Positions 44,756-52,705 of a DNA stretch of 64,000 bases are shown here, piece after piece. How positions within the stretch are numbered: the first letter of the stretch is position 1; each line of letters opens with the position of its first letter. The stretch is from Oceanibacterium hippocampi (lineage in GTDB: Bacteria; Pseudomonadota; Alphaproteobacteria; Sneathiellales; Sneathiellaceae). Position numbers and translations under genes: made by a program. Below the pieces are notes generated by a model. That model saw only the letters and a list, made by a program, of their open reading frames with translations. It ran no database searches and had not been told where the DNA came from. The stretch spans positions 1,814,335-1,878,334 of the forward strand of contig NZ_FWFR01000001.1 of the NCBI RefSeq assembly GCF_900172325.1, in the 5' to 3' direction.

Positions 44756-45513
44756 TGGGCGATCTCCGGGTCGAACGCCGGGCGAACGGGGCGATGGTTC
44801 TGACCCTGGACAGCCCGGCGGTCCGCAATGCTCTCGACCTGCCGATGATCCGGGCCCTGGCGGCGGCGCTCGACACGGCGGCCGGCGATCCGGACTGCCG
44901 GATGGTCATGTTGCGGGGCGCCGGGGAGGATTTCTGTACCGGCCGGAACGTCAACGAGATCAAGGCGTTCGGCACGCGCAGCCGCGACCAGGTCGCCGAG
45001 GAGATGGCCTTCCTGCGCGACGTGATGCTGGCGGTCGAGCGGTTTCCGAAGCCGCTCGTCGTGGCCGTCGACGGCTATGCGCTCGGCCTCGGCATGGCGC
45101 TGGTCGGTCTCGCCGATATCGCGCTCGCCACCGAGCGCGCCTCGTTCGGCCTGCCGGAAATCAGGCTCGGCTTCGCGCCGTCGCTGGCCGCGGTGGCGGC
45201 GCTCCGCGCGGTCGACGGCCGCCTGGCGATGCCGATGCTGCTGACCGGGGAGCGGATCGACGCGGCCGCCGCTAAGGATCTCGGCCTTGTCCACCGGGTG
45301 GTGCCGGCGGGCGAACTCGCCGCCGAAAGCGATGCGCTTTCCGAACGCCTGACCGCCCTTTCGACAGACGCCCAGATCGTCTGCAAGCGCCTGGTCCGCG
45401 AGGCGGCCGGGCAGGACTTCGCGACCAGCACGGCGCTTGCCGTCGAGGTCGCGCTCGCTGGGTTCGGCAAGGCGCCCGGGAGCGATGGAAAGACGGCGGG
45501 AGGTTCGGCATGA
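44755..45513 (+). CDS. Enoyl-CoA hydratase/isomerase family protein (plus arm)
   Basis: A 252-residue crotonase-fold protein. CTGRNVNEI and DGYALGLGMAL form the oxyanion hole. One of the two usual glutamates is kept (PEIRLGF) and the other is replaced by alanine (GLGMAL). The start overlaps the stop of the CoA-transferase and its stop overlaps the next ATG (ATGA). It should act on the CoA ester made by the transferase, perhaps as hydratase or isomerase. A second, different crotonase lies in the divergent arm, so the pathway probably contains two such steps. Confidence 0.85.
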   Translation: MGDLRVERRANGAMVLTLDSPAVRNALDLPMIRALAAALDTAAGDPDCRMVMLRGAGEDFCTGRNVNEIKAFGTRSRDQVAEEMAFLRDVMLAVERFPKPLVVAVDGYALGLGMALVGLADIALATERASFGLPEIRLGFAPSLAAVAALRAVDGRLAMPMLLTGERIDAAAAKDLGLVHRVVPAGELAAESDALSERLTALSTDAQIVCKRLVREAAGQDFATSTALAVEVALAGFGKAPGSDGKTAGGSA

Positions 45514-45824
45514 TCGTGCGGATCAACACGGCGCTGAAGCCCAGTCTCGAGGATGGCGACAATTTCCGGGCCTTCAAGGTGGTGACCGATACGGCGGAGA
45601 TCGATGTCGAACGGCTGAACGTCCTGCTCGGGCCGGCGATCGTCTTCGAAACCGCCGAACAGGCCTGGATCGAGGTCGAGGCGCTGAAGCGCTGGGCGTC
45701 CCGGTCCGGCGACAGCGACTGGATCGCCTCGCTCGACGGGATGGTCGCCTATGCCCGCACGCGCGGCTGGGTGCGCGAGATGCCGCTCCGCCTCGCCGCC
45801 CATGTCGAGCATGCCGATCGATGA
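45510..45824 (+). CDS. Small unrecognised protein coupled to the crotonase gene
   Basis: I do not recognise this 104-residue protein. It is soluble, with no signal or membrane segment, mildly acidic overall, and has one tryptophan-rich middle part (AWIEVEALKRW and DWIASLDGM). It begins MIVRINTALKPSLEDGDNF. The ATG overlaps the crotonase stop (ATGA) and its end overlaps the MFS gene by 14 bases, so it is firmly in the operon. Codon use matches its neighbours. It could be an accessory subunit or a binding protein for the pathway. No function should be assigned. Confidence 0.7.
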   Translation: MIVRINTALKPSLEDGDNFRAFKVVTDTAEIDVERLNVLLGPAIVFETAEQAWIEVEALKRWASRSGDSDWIASLDGMVAYARTRGWVREMPLRLAAHVEHADR

Positions 45825-47079
45825 CAGCGTGCCGTCCCACGATCGGGGAATCCGTCGCCTCCGGTTGCCGGCGTTGAACGCCAACGCGCGCGTCATCTTC
45901 GCGCTGTTCATGATCCACGTGGTCTGCTCGTCGGCGCCGTTGGGCATCCCGGCGCTGATTCCGTTCATCCAGTCCGACCTCGGCCTCTCGCTCACCGAGC
46001 TTGGCGGCCTGTCCGCGTCGCTGTCGCTCGGCGTCGCCGCGGCCGGCTTGTTCACCGGCTGGAGCGGCGATATCTTCGGGATCCGCGTGATGGCCGGAAT
46101 TGGCCTGTCGCTTGCCGGGATCGCCTTCTTCATCGCCTCCCAGAGCACGACGATCCCGGCGCTGGTGGTCCTGTTCGCGCTCGCCGGCGCCGGCTACAGC
46201 ACGATCACGCCGGCGACCAACAAGATCGTCCTGCAGCGCGTCGAGAAGCGGTTGTGGGGAACGGCGATGGGGATCAAGCAGACCGGCGCCAGCGTCTCGG
46301 GCTTCCTGACCGCGCTGCTGTTCCCGATCATCGGCGTGCATTTCGGGTGGTCGACGGCGCTCGCCGGGGCCGGCGCGGCGATCATGATTTGCGGGATCAC
46401 GGTCTTCATCGTCCATCGCGATCCGCCGGCCGGCGATCGCCAGGCGTCGCGGGGGAACCAGCGCTCGCTGCGTCGTCTCCTGACCAACCGCGACCTCGTC
46501 CTGCTGTGCGTCGAGACGGCGCTGCGGGTCGGCATCCAGTTCGCCGTTCTCACCTATCTCCTGCTGTTCTCGCTCGACGAACTGAAGCTGTCGGTGCCGG
46601 CCGGCGCCGCGATCCTCGCCGTCTGCCAGATTGCCGGCGCGGTCGGGCGAATCTTCTGGGGCGTGGTCAGCGACTATTGTTTCGGCGGTCGGCGGAAGGT
46701 TGTCTATGTCCCGCTGGCATTCGCCGCCTCGGCGATCCTGCTGCTGCTGTCATTCTGCGATGCCGCGACGCCGCTACCGCTGCTGTTCCTGGTGGCGGCG
46801 GGGATCGGCGTGTCGGCGCTGGGCTTCCAGGGGCTCGGCTTCTCGCTGACCGTTGCCGTGGTGCCGCAGGAGAATGTCGGCGCCGCCTCCGGCCTGTCGA
46901 TGGCCTTCGCCTTTTCGGGTGCCGTCGTGATGACTCCGATGTTCGGTTACATCGTCGAGCACACCCACCTGTTCGAGCGGGCCTGGCAGGCCCTGGCGCT
47001 GGTCGCCATGGCCAGCGCCTGCATCGTGCTCTTCGTCCGCGAACCGGTGGCCGAGAAAGCGCCGGCGGCGGCGGAATGA
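45811..47079 (+). CDS. MFS transporter
   Basis: A 422-residue carrier with about 12 helices in two halves and a central cytoplasmic loop (about 190-215). VIFALFMIHVVCSSAPLGIPALIPF forms the first helix, and GWSGDIFGIR gives the loop 2-3 motif of the major facilitator superfamily. The start could be the ATG at 45802 or at 45811; both overlap the previous gene. The sequence is most like the oxalate/formate-antiporter or organic-anion branches, but this is uncertain. It closes the plus-strand block and may move the pathway's substrate or product. Confidence 0.85.
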   Translation: MPIDDSVPSHDRGIRRLRLPALNANARVIFALFMIHVVCSSAPLGIPALIPFIQSDLGLSLTELGGLSASLSLGVAAAGLFTGWSGDIFGIRVMAGIGLSLAGIAFFIASQSTTIPALVVLFALAGAGYSTITPATNKIVLQRVEKRLWGTAMGIKQTGASVSGFLTALLFPIIGVHFGWSTALAGAGAAIMICGITVFIVHRDPPAGDRQASRGNQRSLRRLLTNRDLVLLCVETALRVGIQFAVLTYLLLFSLDELKLSVPAGAAILAVCQIAGAVGRIFWGVVSDYCFGGRRKVVYVPLAFAASAILLLLSFCDAATPLPLLFLVAAGIGVSALGFQGLGFSLTVAVVPQENVGAASGLSMAFAFSGAVVMTPMFGYIVEHTHLFERAWQALALVAMASACIVLFVREPVAEKAPAAAE

Positions 47080-47101
47080 TCCGGCGCGAAAGCCCGGTGG
47101 C

Positions 47102-47881
47102 CTATTTCGAGAAGCGCCAGCCGCCGTCGATGTCGAGCGTGTGGCCGGTGACGAAGTCGGACGCCGGGCTGGCCAGGAAGACCGCGCCGCCGGCGATGTC
47201 CTCGGGCAGTGCGAGACGGCCGAGCGGGATCCGGTCGCGCAGATAGGCTTCCCGCTCGGGATGCTCCTTCAGTCGCTGCTCGATGGTCGGCGTCAACGTC
47301 GCGGTCGGCGCCAGCGCGTTCACCCGGATGCCGTGCGGCGCCCACTCGGTGGCGAGCGCCGCCGTCAGGTGCGATACGCCGGCCTTCGCCGCGCAATAGA
47401 CCGAGCGGCCGACGCCGACGGTCGTCGCCCAGGTGGAACTCAGGTTGATGATCTTGCCGTAGCCGTCGTCCGCCATCCGGCGACCGAAGGCCTGGCAGGC
47501 GAAGAAGGTGCCGCGCAGGTGGACGTCATGGATGCCATCCCACTGCTCGGGCGTCACCTCGAAGGCACTGCCCATGCCGCCGAGCCCGGCGCAATTGACG
47601 AGGATCGAGGGGCTCAGTCCCTGCTCGCCGAGGCCGGCCGCCAGCGCGCCGATGCTGTCGACGTCGGCGACATCGACAACGGCCCGGGTGACCTTGCCGC
47701 CGGACGCCTCAATCGCCGATGCAGTCGCTGCCAGCCGGTCGTGATGGCGGCCGGCGATGACAAGGCTGCCGCCGGCGCGGGCGAGGGCGATGGCGATCGC
47801 GGCGCCGATTCCCTGCGCGCCGCCGATGACAAGGCAGGTTCTGCCTGTAAGGTCATGTTCCGGCAATTGTTGTGAAGTCAT
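47102..47881 (-). CDS. SDR-family oxidoreductase (isolated, minus strand)
   Basis: A 259-residue short-chain dehydrogenase with nucleotide loop VIGGAQGIGAA and catalytic YCAAKAG. A serine is in SSTWAT. It begins LTGRTCLVIGG after a short polar lead. It is convergent with the MFS gene and divergent from the Liv-type importer, from which a 200-base spacer separates it. The sequence around the active site differs from the two other SDRs in the locus, so it is not a recent copy. The substrate is unknown. Confidence 0.87.
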   Translation of the reverse strand: MTSQQLPEHDLTGRTCLVIGGAQGIGAAIAIALARAGGSLVIAGRHHDRLAATASAIEASGGKVTRAVVDVADVDSIGALAAGLGEQGLSPSILVNCAGLGGMGSAFEVTPEQWDGIHDVHLRGTFFACQAFGRRMADDGYGKIINLSSTWATTVGVGRSVYCAAKAGVSHLTAALATEWAPHGIRVNALAPTATLTPTIEQRLKEHPEREAYLRDRIPLGRLALPEDIAGGAVFLASPASDFVTGHTLDIDGGWRFSK

Positions 47882-48008
47882 TTCAGATCGCCTCGCCTCG
47901 TCATGCTGACCGGTTCATGCCCGGGTCGCGGTCCGCCCCCAAGTCTTTGTTCAAGCATACGCGCTTCGCCGGCAGAAATTTTCACGCGATACGCGAAAGT
48001 CTTGGGCG

Positions 48009-48034
48009 CGGCCCGGGATTTGTGGCCCGGGCCG
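48009..48034 (+). other. Stable hairpin in the leader of the Liv-type operon
   Basis: CGGCCCGGG (48009-48017) and CCCGGGCCG (48026-48034) pair perfectly around an eight-base loop (ATTTGTGG). It lies 48 bases ahead of the binding-protein ATG at 48082, in the divergent spacer shared with the SDR gene. It may affect initiation or stability of the transcript. I cannot find a promoter with confidence in this spacer. Confidence 0.5.
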
Positions 48035-48081
48035 TCTGTGGTCTGTTTGCCCTCGAAAAATCTTGGGGGAGGAACCTGAAC

Positions 48082-49245
48082 ATGAAGAAGAATCTCGCGG
48101 CCCTGGTGCTGGGCGCGTCGCTGCTGACCGCGGCGCACGCGCAAGCCGAAGACGTCCTGAAACTTGGCGCGCCGTTCCCGCTGTCCGGACCCGGCGCCGC
48201 CTGGGGCACGGCGGTTCTGAACGGCGTCAAGCTGGCCGCCAAGGACGTGAACGAGGCGGGCGGCCTCAAGGTCGGCGACACGACCTACAAGATCGAGGTC
48301 GTGGCCTACGACGACAAGTATTCGGCGAGCGAGGAGGTTACCGTCGTCAACCGCCTGCTCTCCGTCGAGGGCGTCAAGTTCTTCACCGGCCCGATCCCGT
48401 CCGCCGGTCTGCTGGCCGTTCAGCCGATGCTGAAGAAGGCCGACGCGGTCGCCATCACGCTGGCCTTCACCTCGAAGGCGATCGGTCCGGATTATCCGGG
48501 TATCTTCCGGGTTTCGATCACCTCGCACGAGATGGCGCAGCCGCAAGTCAACTGGCTGATCAAGAATGTCGGCGTGAAGAAGGTCGTTGGCCTGTTCGAG
48601 AATGACGAGACCGGGCACGCCATGGAAGCCGATACGGCGACCGCCTACAAGAAGGCCGGCGCGACGTACAGTTCCGAGTTCTTCGAGCGCGGCACCGTCG
48701 ACTTCGTGTCGCTGCTGACCCGGGTCCTGTTCAAGGATATCGACGCCATCGAGCTCAGCGGCATGTCGCCGACGACGTCCGGGCTGATCATCAAGCAGGC
48801 CCGCGAGCTCGGCTTCACCGGCAAGATCGTCCGCACCGGCGGGCCGGCCACCCAGGAGATCGTCCACGTCGCCGGCAAGGAAGCCGCGGAGGGGATTGTC
48901 GTGCACGCGCCGATCAATCCGTACGACGAGCAGATGGCCGCCTTCATCGCGCGCTACGAGGGGGAATACGGCGCCGGCATGAACGGCTTCGCCCCGTTCT
49001 TCTATGACGGCACCCGGATGATGCTGAAAGCGATGCAGGATGCCGGCACGGTCGAGGACCCCATTGCCGTCCGCGATGCCATGGCCGCGCTTTCCGAGTA
49101 CGAGGGCGTTCTCGGCAAGGTCTCGTGGGTGGGTGAGGAGACCTACGGGATCAACCGCCAGATCAGCGTGCCCTTCTACATTGCCGAGATCCGCGACGGC
49201 AAAGAGAAGGTGGTCGCCACCTGCAACGTCATCGTCTGCGAATAA
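48082..49245 (+). CDS. Branched-chain-amino-acid-type ABC solute-binding protein (LivK-like)
   Basis: A 387-residue secreted binding protein. The ATG at 48082 has GGGGGAGGAAC upstream and gives a signal peptide of about 22 residues ending AQA. The frame upstream is spacer. The mature part begins EDVLKLGAPFPLSGPGAAWG and is a periplasmic type I binding fold of the Peripla_BP_6 family. Such proteins bind amino acids, aromatic acids, short amides or urea. The four membrane and ATPase genes follow, and the SMP-30 and SDR genes after them hint that the ligand is a pathway acid rather than an amino acid. Confidence 0.9.
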   Translation: MKKNLAALVLGASLLTAAHAQAEDVLKLGAPFPLSGPGAAWGTAVLNGVKLAAKDVNEAGGLKVGDTTYKIEVVAYDDKYSASEEVTVVNRLLSVEGVKFFTGPIPSAGLLAVQPMLKKADAVAITLAFTSKAIGPDYPGIFRVSITSHEMAQPQVNWLIKNVGVKKVVGLFENDETGHAMEADTATAYKKAGATYSSEFFERGTVDFVSLLTRVLFKDIDAIELSGMSPTTSGLIIKQARELGFTGKIVRTGGPATQEIVHVAGKEAAEGIVVHAPINPYDEQMAAFIARYEGEYGAGMNGFAPFFYDGTRMMLKAMQDAGTVEDPIAVRDAMAALSEYEGVLGKVSWVGEETYGINRQISVPFYIAEIRDGKEKVVATCNVIVCE

Positions 49246-49261
49246 CGATCCAAGCGGGGGG

Positions 49262-49283
49262 CGGGGCGCCGGACGGCGCCTCG
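49262..49283 (+). other. Hairpin between the Liv-type binding-protein and permease genes
   Basis: CGGGGCGCC (49262-49270) and GGCGCCTCG (49275-49283) make a nine-pair stem with one G-U pair and a four-base loop (GGAC). No T-run follows. It lies 17 bases after the binding-protein stop and about 60 before the permease start. It is placed to protect the upstream message and limit the level of the membrane genes. Confidence 0.5.
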
Positions 49284-49341
49284 TCCGTCCGCCTGATCTC
49301 GCAGAGCATTCCGGAATGACGACCTGCCAGGGCGGACCATT

Positions 49342-50217
49342 GTGAGTTTCGAAGCATTCCTCATACAAACCGGCGTGAACGGCCTGATCCTCGGCGCCCT
49401 CTATCTGCTGATGGCGGTCGGTTTCACCCTCGTGTTCGGGTCCCTTCGGGTCGTGAATTTCGCCCATGGCGAGTTCTACATGCTCGGCGGGTTCGCGGCA
49501 TACTTCACGACCGTCACCATGGGCCTGCCGGCGATTGCCAGCATTCCGCTGGCCTTCCTGTTCGTCGCGGTCCTGGGGCTGTTCTGCGAACGCGCGGTGT
49601 TCCGTCCATTCCGCGGCGATGAACTGAACGGCATGATCGCCTCGATCGGCCTGGCGCTGATCCTGCAGAACGGCGCGCTGATGCTGTTCGGGCCGATGCC
49701 GCTCGCGATGCCGCCCTTTGCCGAGGGCCTGACCCGCTTCGGCTCGATCGTCATCCCGACCTCGCGCCTGCTGGCGATCGTCATTTCGGCGGCGGTGCTC
49801 GCCATCTTCTATGTCGTCATGATGCATACGAGGGTCGGGCGCGCCGTCCGCGCCATGGTCCAGGACGCGGAAGTCGCCTCGACGTTCGGCATTCATCCGG
49901 GGCTCGTCTATCCGCTCGGCTTCGCGCTTGGCGTCGGGCTGGCCGCGGTCGCCGGCGCGGTCATGGCGCCGCTCTTCTCGGTCTCGCCCTTCACCGGTCA
50001 TACGCCGCTGCTGAAGGCGTTCCTGGTGGTCGTGCTGGGCGGCCTCGGGTCGATCCCGGGGGCGGCCATCGCCAGCCTCGCCGTCGGCCTCATCGAAAGC
50101 TACACGGCGACCTTCTACGGCTCGCTCGCCGCCGACGGCCTGATCCTCCTGCTTGCCGTCATCATGCTGGTGATGCGTCCCAACGGCCTGCTCGGCCGTG
50201 CGATGCGGGTGGGATGA
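49342..50217 (+). CDS. Liv-type ABC permease (LivH-like)
   Basis: A 291-residue permease, read from a GTG at 49342. Eight or so helices are expected. GLILGALYLLMAVGFTLVFG and NFAHGEFYMLGGF near the start are diagnostic of LivH-type membrane components. It pairs with the LivM-like permease that follows, whose ATG overlaps its stop (ATGA). The ribosome site ahead of the GTG is modest. The next four genes complete the importer. The ligand is unresolved. Confidence 0.92.
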   Translation: MSFEAFLIQTGVNGLILGALYLLMAVGFTLVFGSLRVVNFAHGEFYMLGGFAAYFTTVTMGLPAIASIPLAFLFVAVLGLFCERAVFRPFRGDELNGMIASIGLALILQNGALMLFGPMPLAMPPFAEGLTRFGSIVIPTSRLLAIVISAAVLAIFYVVMMHTRVGRAVRAMVQDAEVASTFGIHPGLVYPLGFALGVGLAAVAGAVMAPLFSVSPFTGHTPLLKAFLVVVLGGLGSIPGAAIASLAVGLIESYTATFYGSLAADGLILLLAVIMLVMRPNGLLGRAMRVG

Positions 50218-51227
50218 CGAGGATGAGTGAACTCCAACAGACAAATCCCGTGCCGGCAACCGCGAAGTGGAAGATCCCGCAGGAGTTCCTGACGGCGAAG
50301 TCCGCGACCTATTGCGCGCTGTTCCTGCCGCTGGCCGCCCTGCCATTGCTGATCGACAGCTCGTTCGTCTATCACATCGCGATCCTCGTCTGCCTGAACG
50401 CGATCATCACCTCCGGCCTCGGCGTGATCGTCCGGGTTGACCAGCTGTCGCTGGCGCATGGCGCCTTCGCCGGTATCGGCGCCTATGCCTCGGCGCTGGC
50501 GGTGATCAAGCTCGGCGTGCCCTTCCTGCTGTCGCTGGTCCTTGCCGCATTGGCCGCCGGTGTCGCGGCAGTGCTGCTCGGACGGCTGGTGCTCGGCCTG
50601 AAGGGCGTCTATTTCGTGCTCGCGACCTTCGCCTTCAACGAGCTGTTCCGCATGATCATGCTGCTGCTGCCGGAAATCTCCGGCGGCACCAACGGCCTGA
50701 GCAACATCCCGGCGGCCGAGATCGCCGGCCTCGAAATCTCCTCCAAGCCCGGCTTCTACATCTTCATCGCGCTGGCGCTCGCCGCGACGCTGCTCGTCGT
50801 CTGGATGATCCTGCGGTCGCCGATCGGCCGGGCCTTCGACGCGATCAGCGGGAACCTGCCGCTGGCGCAGGCCTCGGGCATTCCGCCGCGGCGCTACCAG
50901 ATCCTCGCCTTCACCAGCGGCAGCGTCATCGCCGGCGTCGGCGGCGGCATCATGGCCGCCTATGTCGGCTTCATCTCGCCGGAGAGCTTCACCTTCTGGT
51001 TCTCGGTCAACACGATCATCATGCTGATCGTTGGCGGGCGCTACTCGATCATGGGGCCGGTCCTCGGCGCGCTGCTGCTGACGCCGCTCCCGGAAGTGCT
51101 GCGCTCGACCGGGCAGCTTCAGCAGATCATCTACGGCGTCTGCCTGATCGCCATCCTGCGCTTCATGCCGGGTGGGGTCAGCGGTCTCATCGACCGGTTC
51201 GCCGAGCTCATGTCGGGGAGGAAATAG
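50214..51227 (+). CDS. Liv-type ABC permease (LivM-like)
   Basis: A 337-residue permease with nine to ten helices. VRVDQLSLAHGAFAGIGAYA and STNGLSNI-like GGTNGLSNIP are LivM marks, and KPGFYIFIALALAA follows. Translation may begin at the overlapping ATG (50214) or at one three codons later (50223), which has a slightly better ribosome site. With LivH it forms the membrane channel of the importer. The stop lies three bases before the LivG start, with a very strong GGGGAGGAAA ribosome site between. Confidence 0.92.
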   Translation: MTRMSELQQTNPVPATAKWKIPQEFLTAKSATYCALFLPLAALPLLIDSSFVYHIAILVCLNAIITSGLGVIVRVDQLSLAHGAFAGIGAYASALAVIKLGVPFLLSLVLAALAAGVAAVLLGRLVLGLKGVYFVLATFAFNELFRMIMLLLPEISGGTNGLSNIPAAEIAGLEISSKPGFYIFIALALAATLLVVWMILRSPIGRAFDAISGNLPLAQASGIPPRRYQILAFTSGSVIAGVGGGIMAAYVGFISPESFTFWFSVNTIIMLIVGGRYSIMGPVLGALLLTPLPEVLRSTGQLQQIIYGVCLIAILRFMPGGVSGLIDRFAELMSGRK

Positions 51228-51230
51228 GCC

Positions 51231-52010
51231 ATGACGGCGATCCTCGAGGTTTCCGACCTGACCATGCGCTTTGGCGGCCTGACGGCCCTCGACAGCCTGT
51301 CGTTCAAGGTCAACGATCACGAGACGGTCGGCCTGATCGGCCCGAACGGGGCCGGCAAGACGACCGCCTTCAACGTCATCAGCGGCGTGCTCGCGCCGAC
51401 CAGCGGCACGGTTCACTACCGGGGCTCCGCGATCACCGGCTTGCCGACCCATCGCATCGTCCGTCACGGCGTCGTCCGCACCTTCCAGTCGACCTCGGTC
51501 TTCGCCAAGGCGAGCGTGCTCGACAACATCGTCTGCGGCGGTTTCGTCAACTGGGAAACCGGCTTCGTCAGCAATCTCTTCAACGGGGCGAAGACCCGCG
51601 CGACCCAGGCGGCGGCCCGCGACCGGGCGATGGAACTGATCCGCCTCGCCGGTATCGAGGAACTCGCCCACAGCGCCGCCGGCGAGCTTTCCTACGGGCA
51701 CCAGAAGCGTCTCGGCCTGCTCGTGGCGCTGGCGGCATCGCCGTCGCTGCTGCTGCTCGATGAACCGGCGGCTGGGCTCAATGCGGAGGAATCGGAGGAA
51801 CTCGCCGAATTCATCCGCAGCGTGAAGCAGCAACTGCAGATCGCGGTGCTCCTGGTCGAGCATCACATCGAGATGATCACGTCGCTTTGCGACCGGCTGA
51901 TCGTGCTCGAATACGGCCGCAAGATCGCCGACGGACCGGTCGCCGAGGTTCGCCAGGATCCTCGTGTCGTGGACGCTTATCTCGGGGTTGACGATGACGA
52001 CGACGCTTAG
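51231..52010 (+). CDS. Liv-type ABC ATPase (LivG-like)
   Basis: A 259-residue ATPase, with Walker A GPNGAGKTT, signature ELSYGHQKRLGL and Walker B LLLLDEPAAGLN. The AGLNAEES segment is a LivG hallmark. It works as a heterodimer with the LivF-like ATPase encoded next, whose start lies inside its last 17 bases. It drives import of an unresolved ligand. Confidence 0.93.
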   Translation: MTAILEVSDLTMRFGGLTALDSLSFKVNDHETVGLIGPNGAGKTTAFNVISGVLAPTSGTVHYRGSAITGLPTHRIVRHGVVRTFQSTSVFAKASVLDNIVCGGFVNWETGFVSNLFNGAKTRATQAAARDRAMELIRLAGIEELAHSAAGELSYGHQKRLGLLVALAASPSLLLLDEPAAGLNAEESEELAEFIRSVKQQLQIAVLLVEHHIEMITSLCDRLIVLEYGRKIADGPVAEVRQDPRVVDAYLGVDDDDDA

Positions 52011-52704
52011 GGTCCGCGACCTGCGGGTCTCATACGGTCCGGTTCAGGCCGTCCGCTCGATCAGCTTCGAGATCGAGCCGAAGGCGATCGTCGCCCTGCT
52101 CGGCGCCAACGGCGCCGGCAAGTCGACGACCCTGCGCGCGATCACCGGTCTTCAGCGGCCGGTCGAGGGCGAGATTGAGTTCGAGGGCCGGTCGATCAGC
52201 CGCATCACGCCGATGCAGCTCGCCCGCGCGGGGATCGCCTTCTCGCCCGAGGGCCGTCGCCCGTTCGGCGAGATGAGCGTGCTGGAGAACCTGCTGGTCG
52301 GTGCGCATACCAGGCCGCGCGACGTCGCGAAGAAACTCGACCGGATCTACGAATATTTCCCGCGTCTGAAGGAGCGGTCGAAACAGATATCCTCGTCGCT
52401 GTCAGGCGGCGAGCAGCAGATGCTGGCGATCGGCAGGGCGCTGATGGCCGAGCCCAAGCTGCTGCTGCTGGACGAGCCGACGCTCGGCCTTGCCCCGCTG
52501 CTGGCCCGGGAGATCATGCGGATCCTCCGCGAGATCAACGACGAGCAGGGGATCTCGATCCTGATCGTCGAACAGAATGCCCGCATGGCGCTCAAGCTCT
52601 GCGACTACGCCTATGTGCTCGCCAGCGGCCGCCTGACCGCGGAAGGCACCGGCGGCGACCTGCTGAAGGGCGACTATATCCAAAACGCCTACATAGGGAA
52701 CTGA
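51994..52704 (+). CDS. Liv-type ABC ATPase (LivF-like)
   Basis: A 236-residue ATPase with Walker A GANGAGKST, signature SLSGGEQQMLAIGRAL and Walker B LLLLDEPTLGLAP, the last typical of LivF. I chose the ATG at 51994, which gives the family start TLRVRDLRVSYG. It overlaps the previous gene by 17 bases. Its stop is only one base before the SMP-30 gene, so that protein is made in the same operon as the importer. Confidence 0.93.
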   Translation: MTTTLRVRDLRVSYGPVQAVRSISFEIEPKAIVALLGANGAGKSTTLRAITGLQRPVEGEIEFEGRSISRITPMQLARAGIAFSPEGRRPFGEMSVLENLLVGAHTRPRDVAKKLDRIYEYFPRLKERSKQISSSLSGGEQQMLAIGRALMAEPKLLLLDEPTLGLAPLLAREIMRILREINDEQGISILIVEQNARMALKLCDYAYVLASGRLTAEGTGGDLLKGDYIQNAYIGN

Positions 52705-52705
52705 C

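Noticed and set aside
47878-50346. An 822-codon open frame on the minus strand
   Set aside because: It lies antisense to the Liv binding-protein and permease genes and has no recognisable domain. The plus-strand genes carry clear family motifs.
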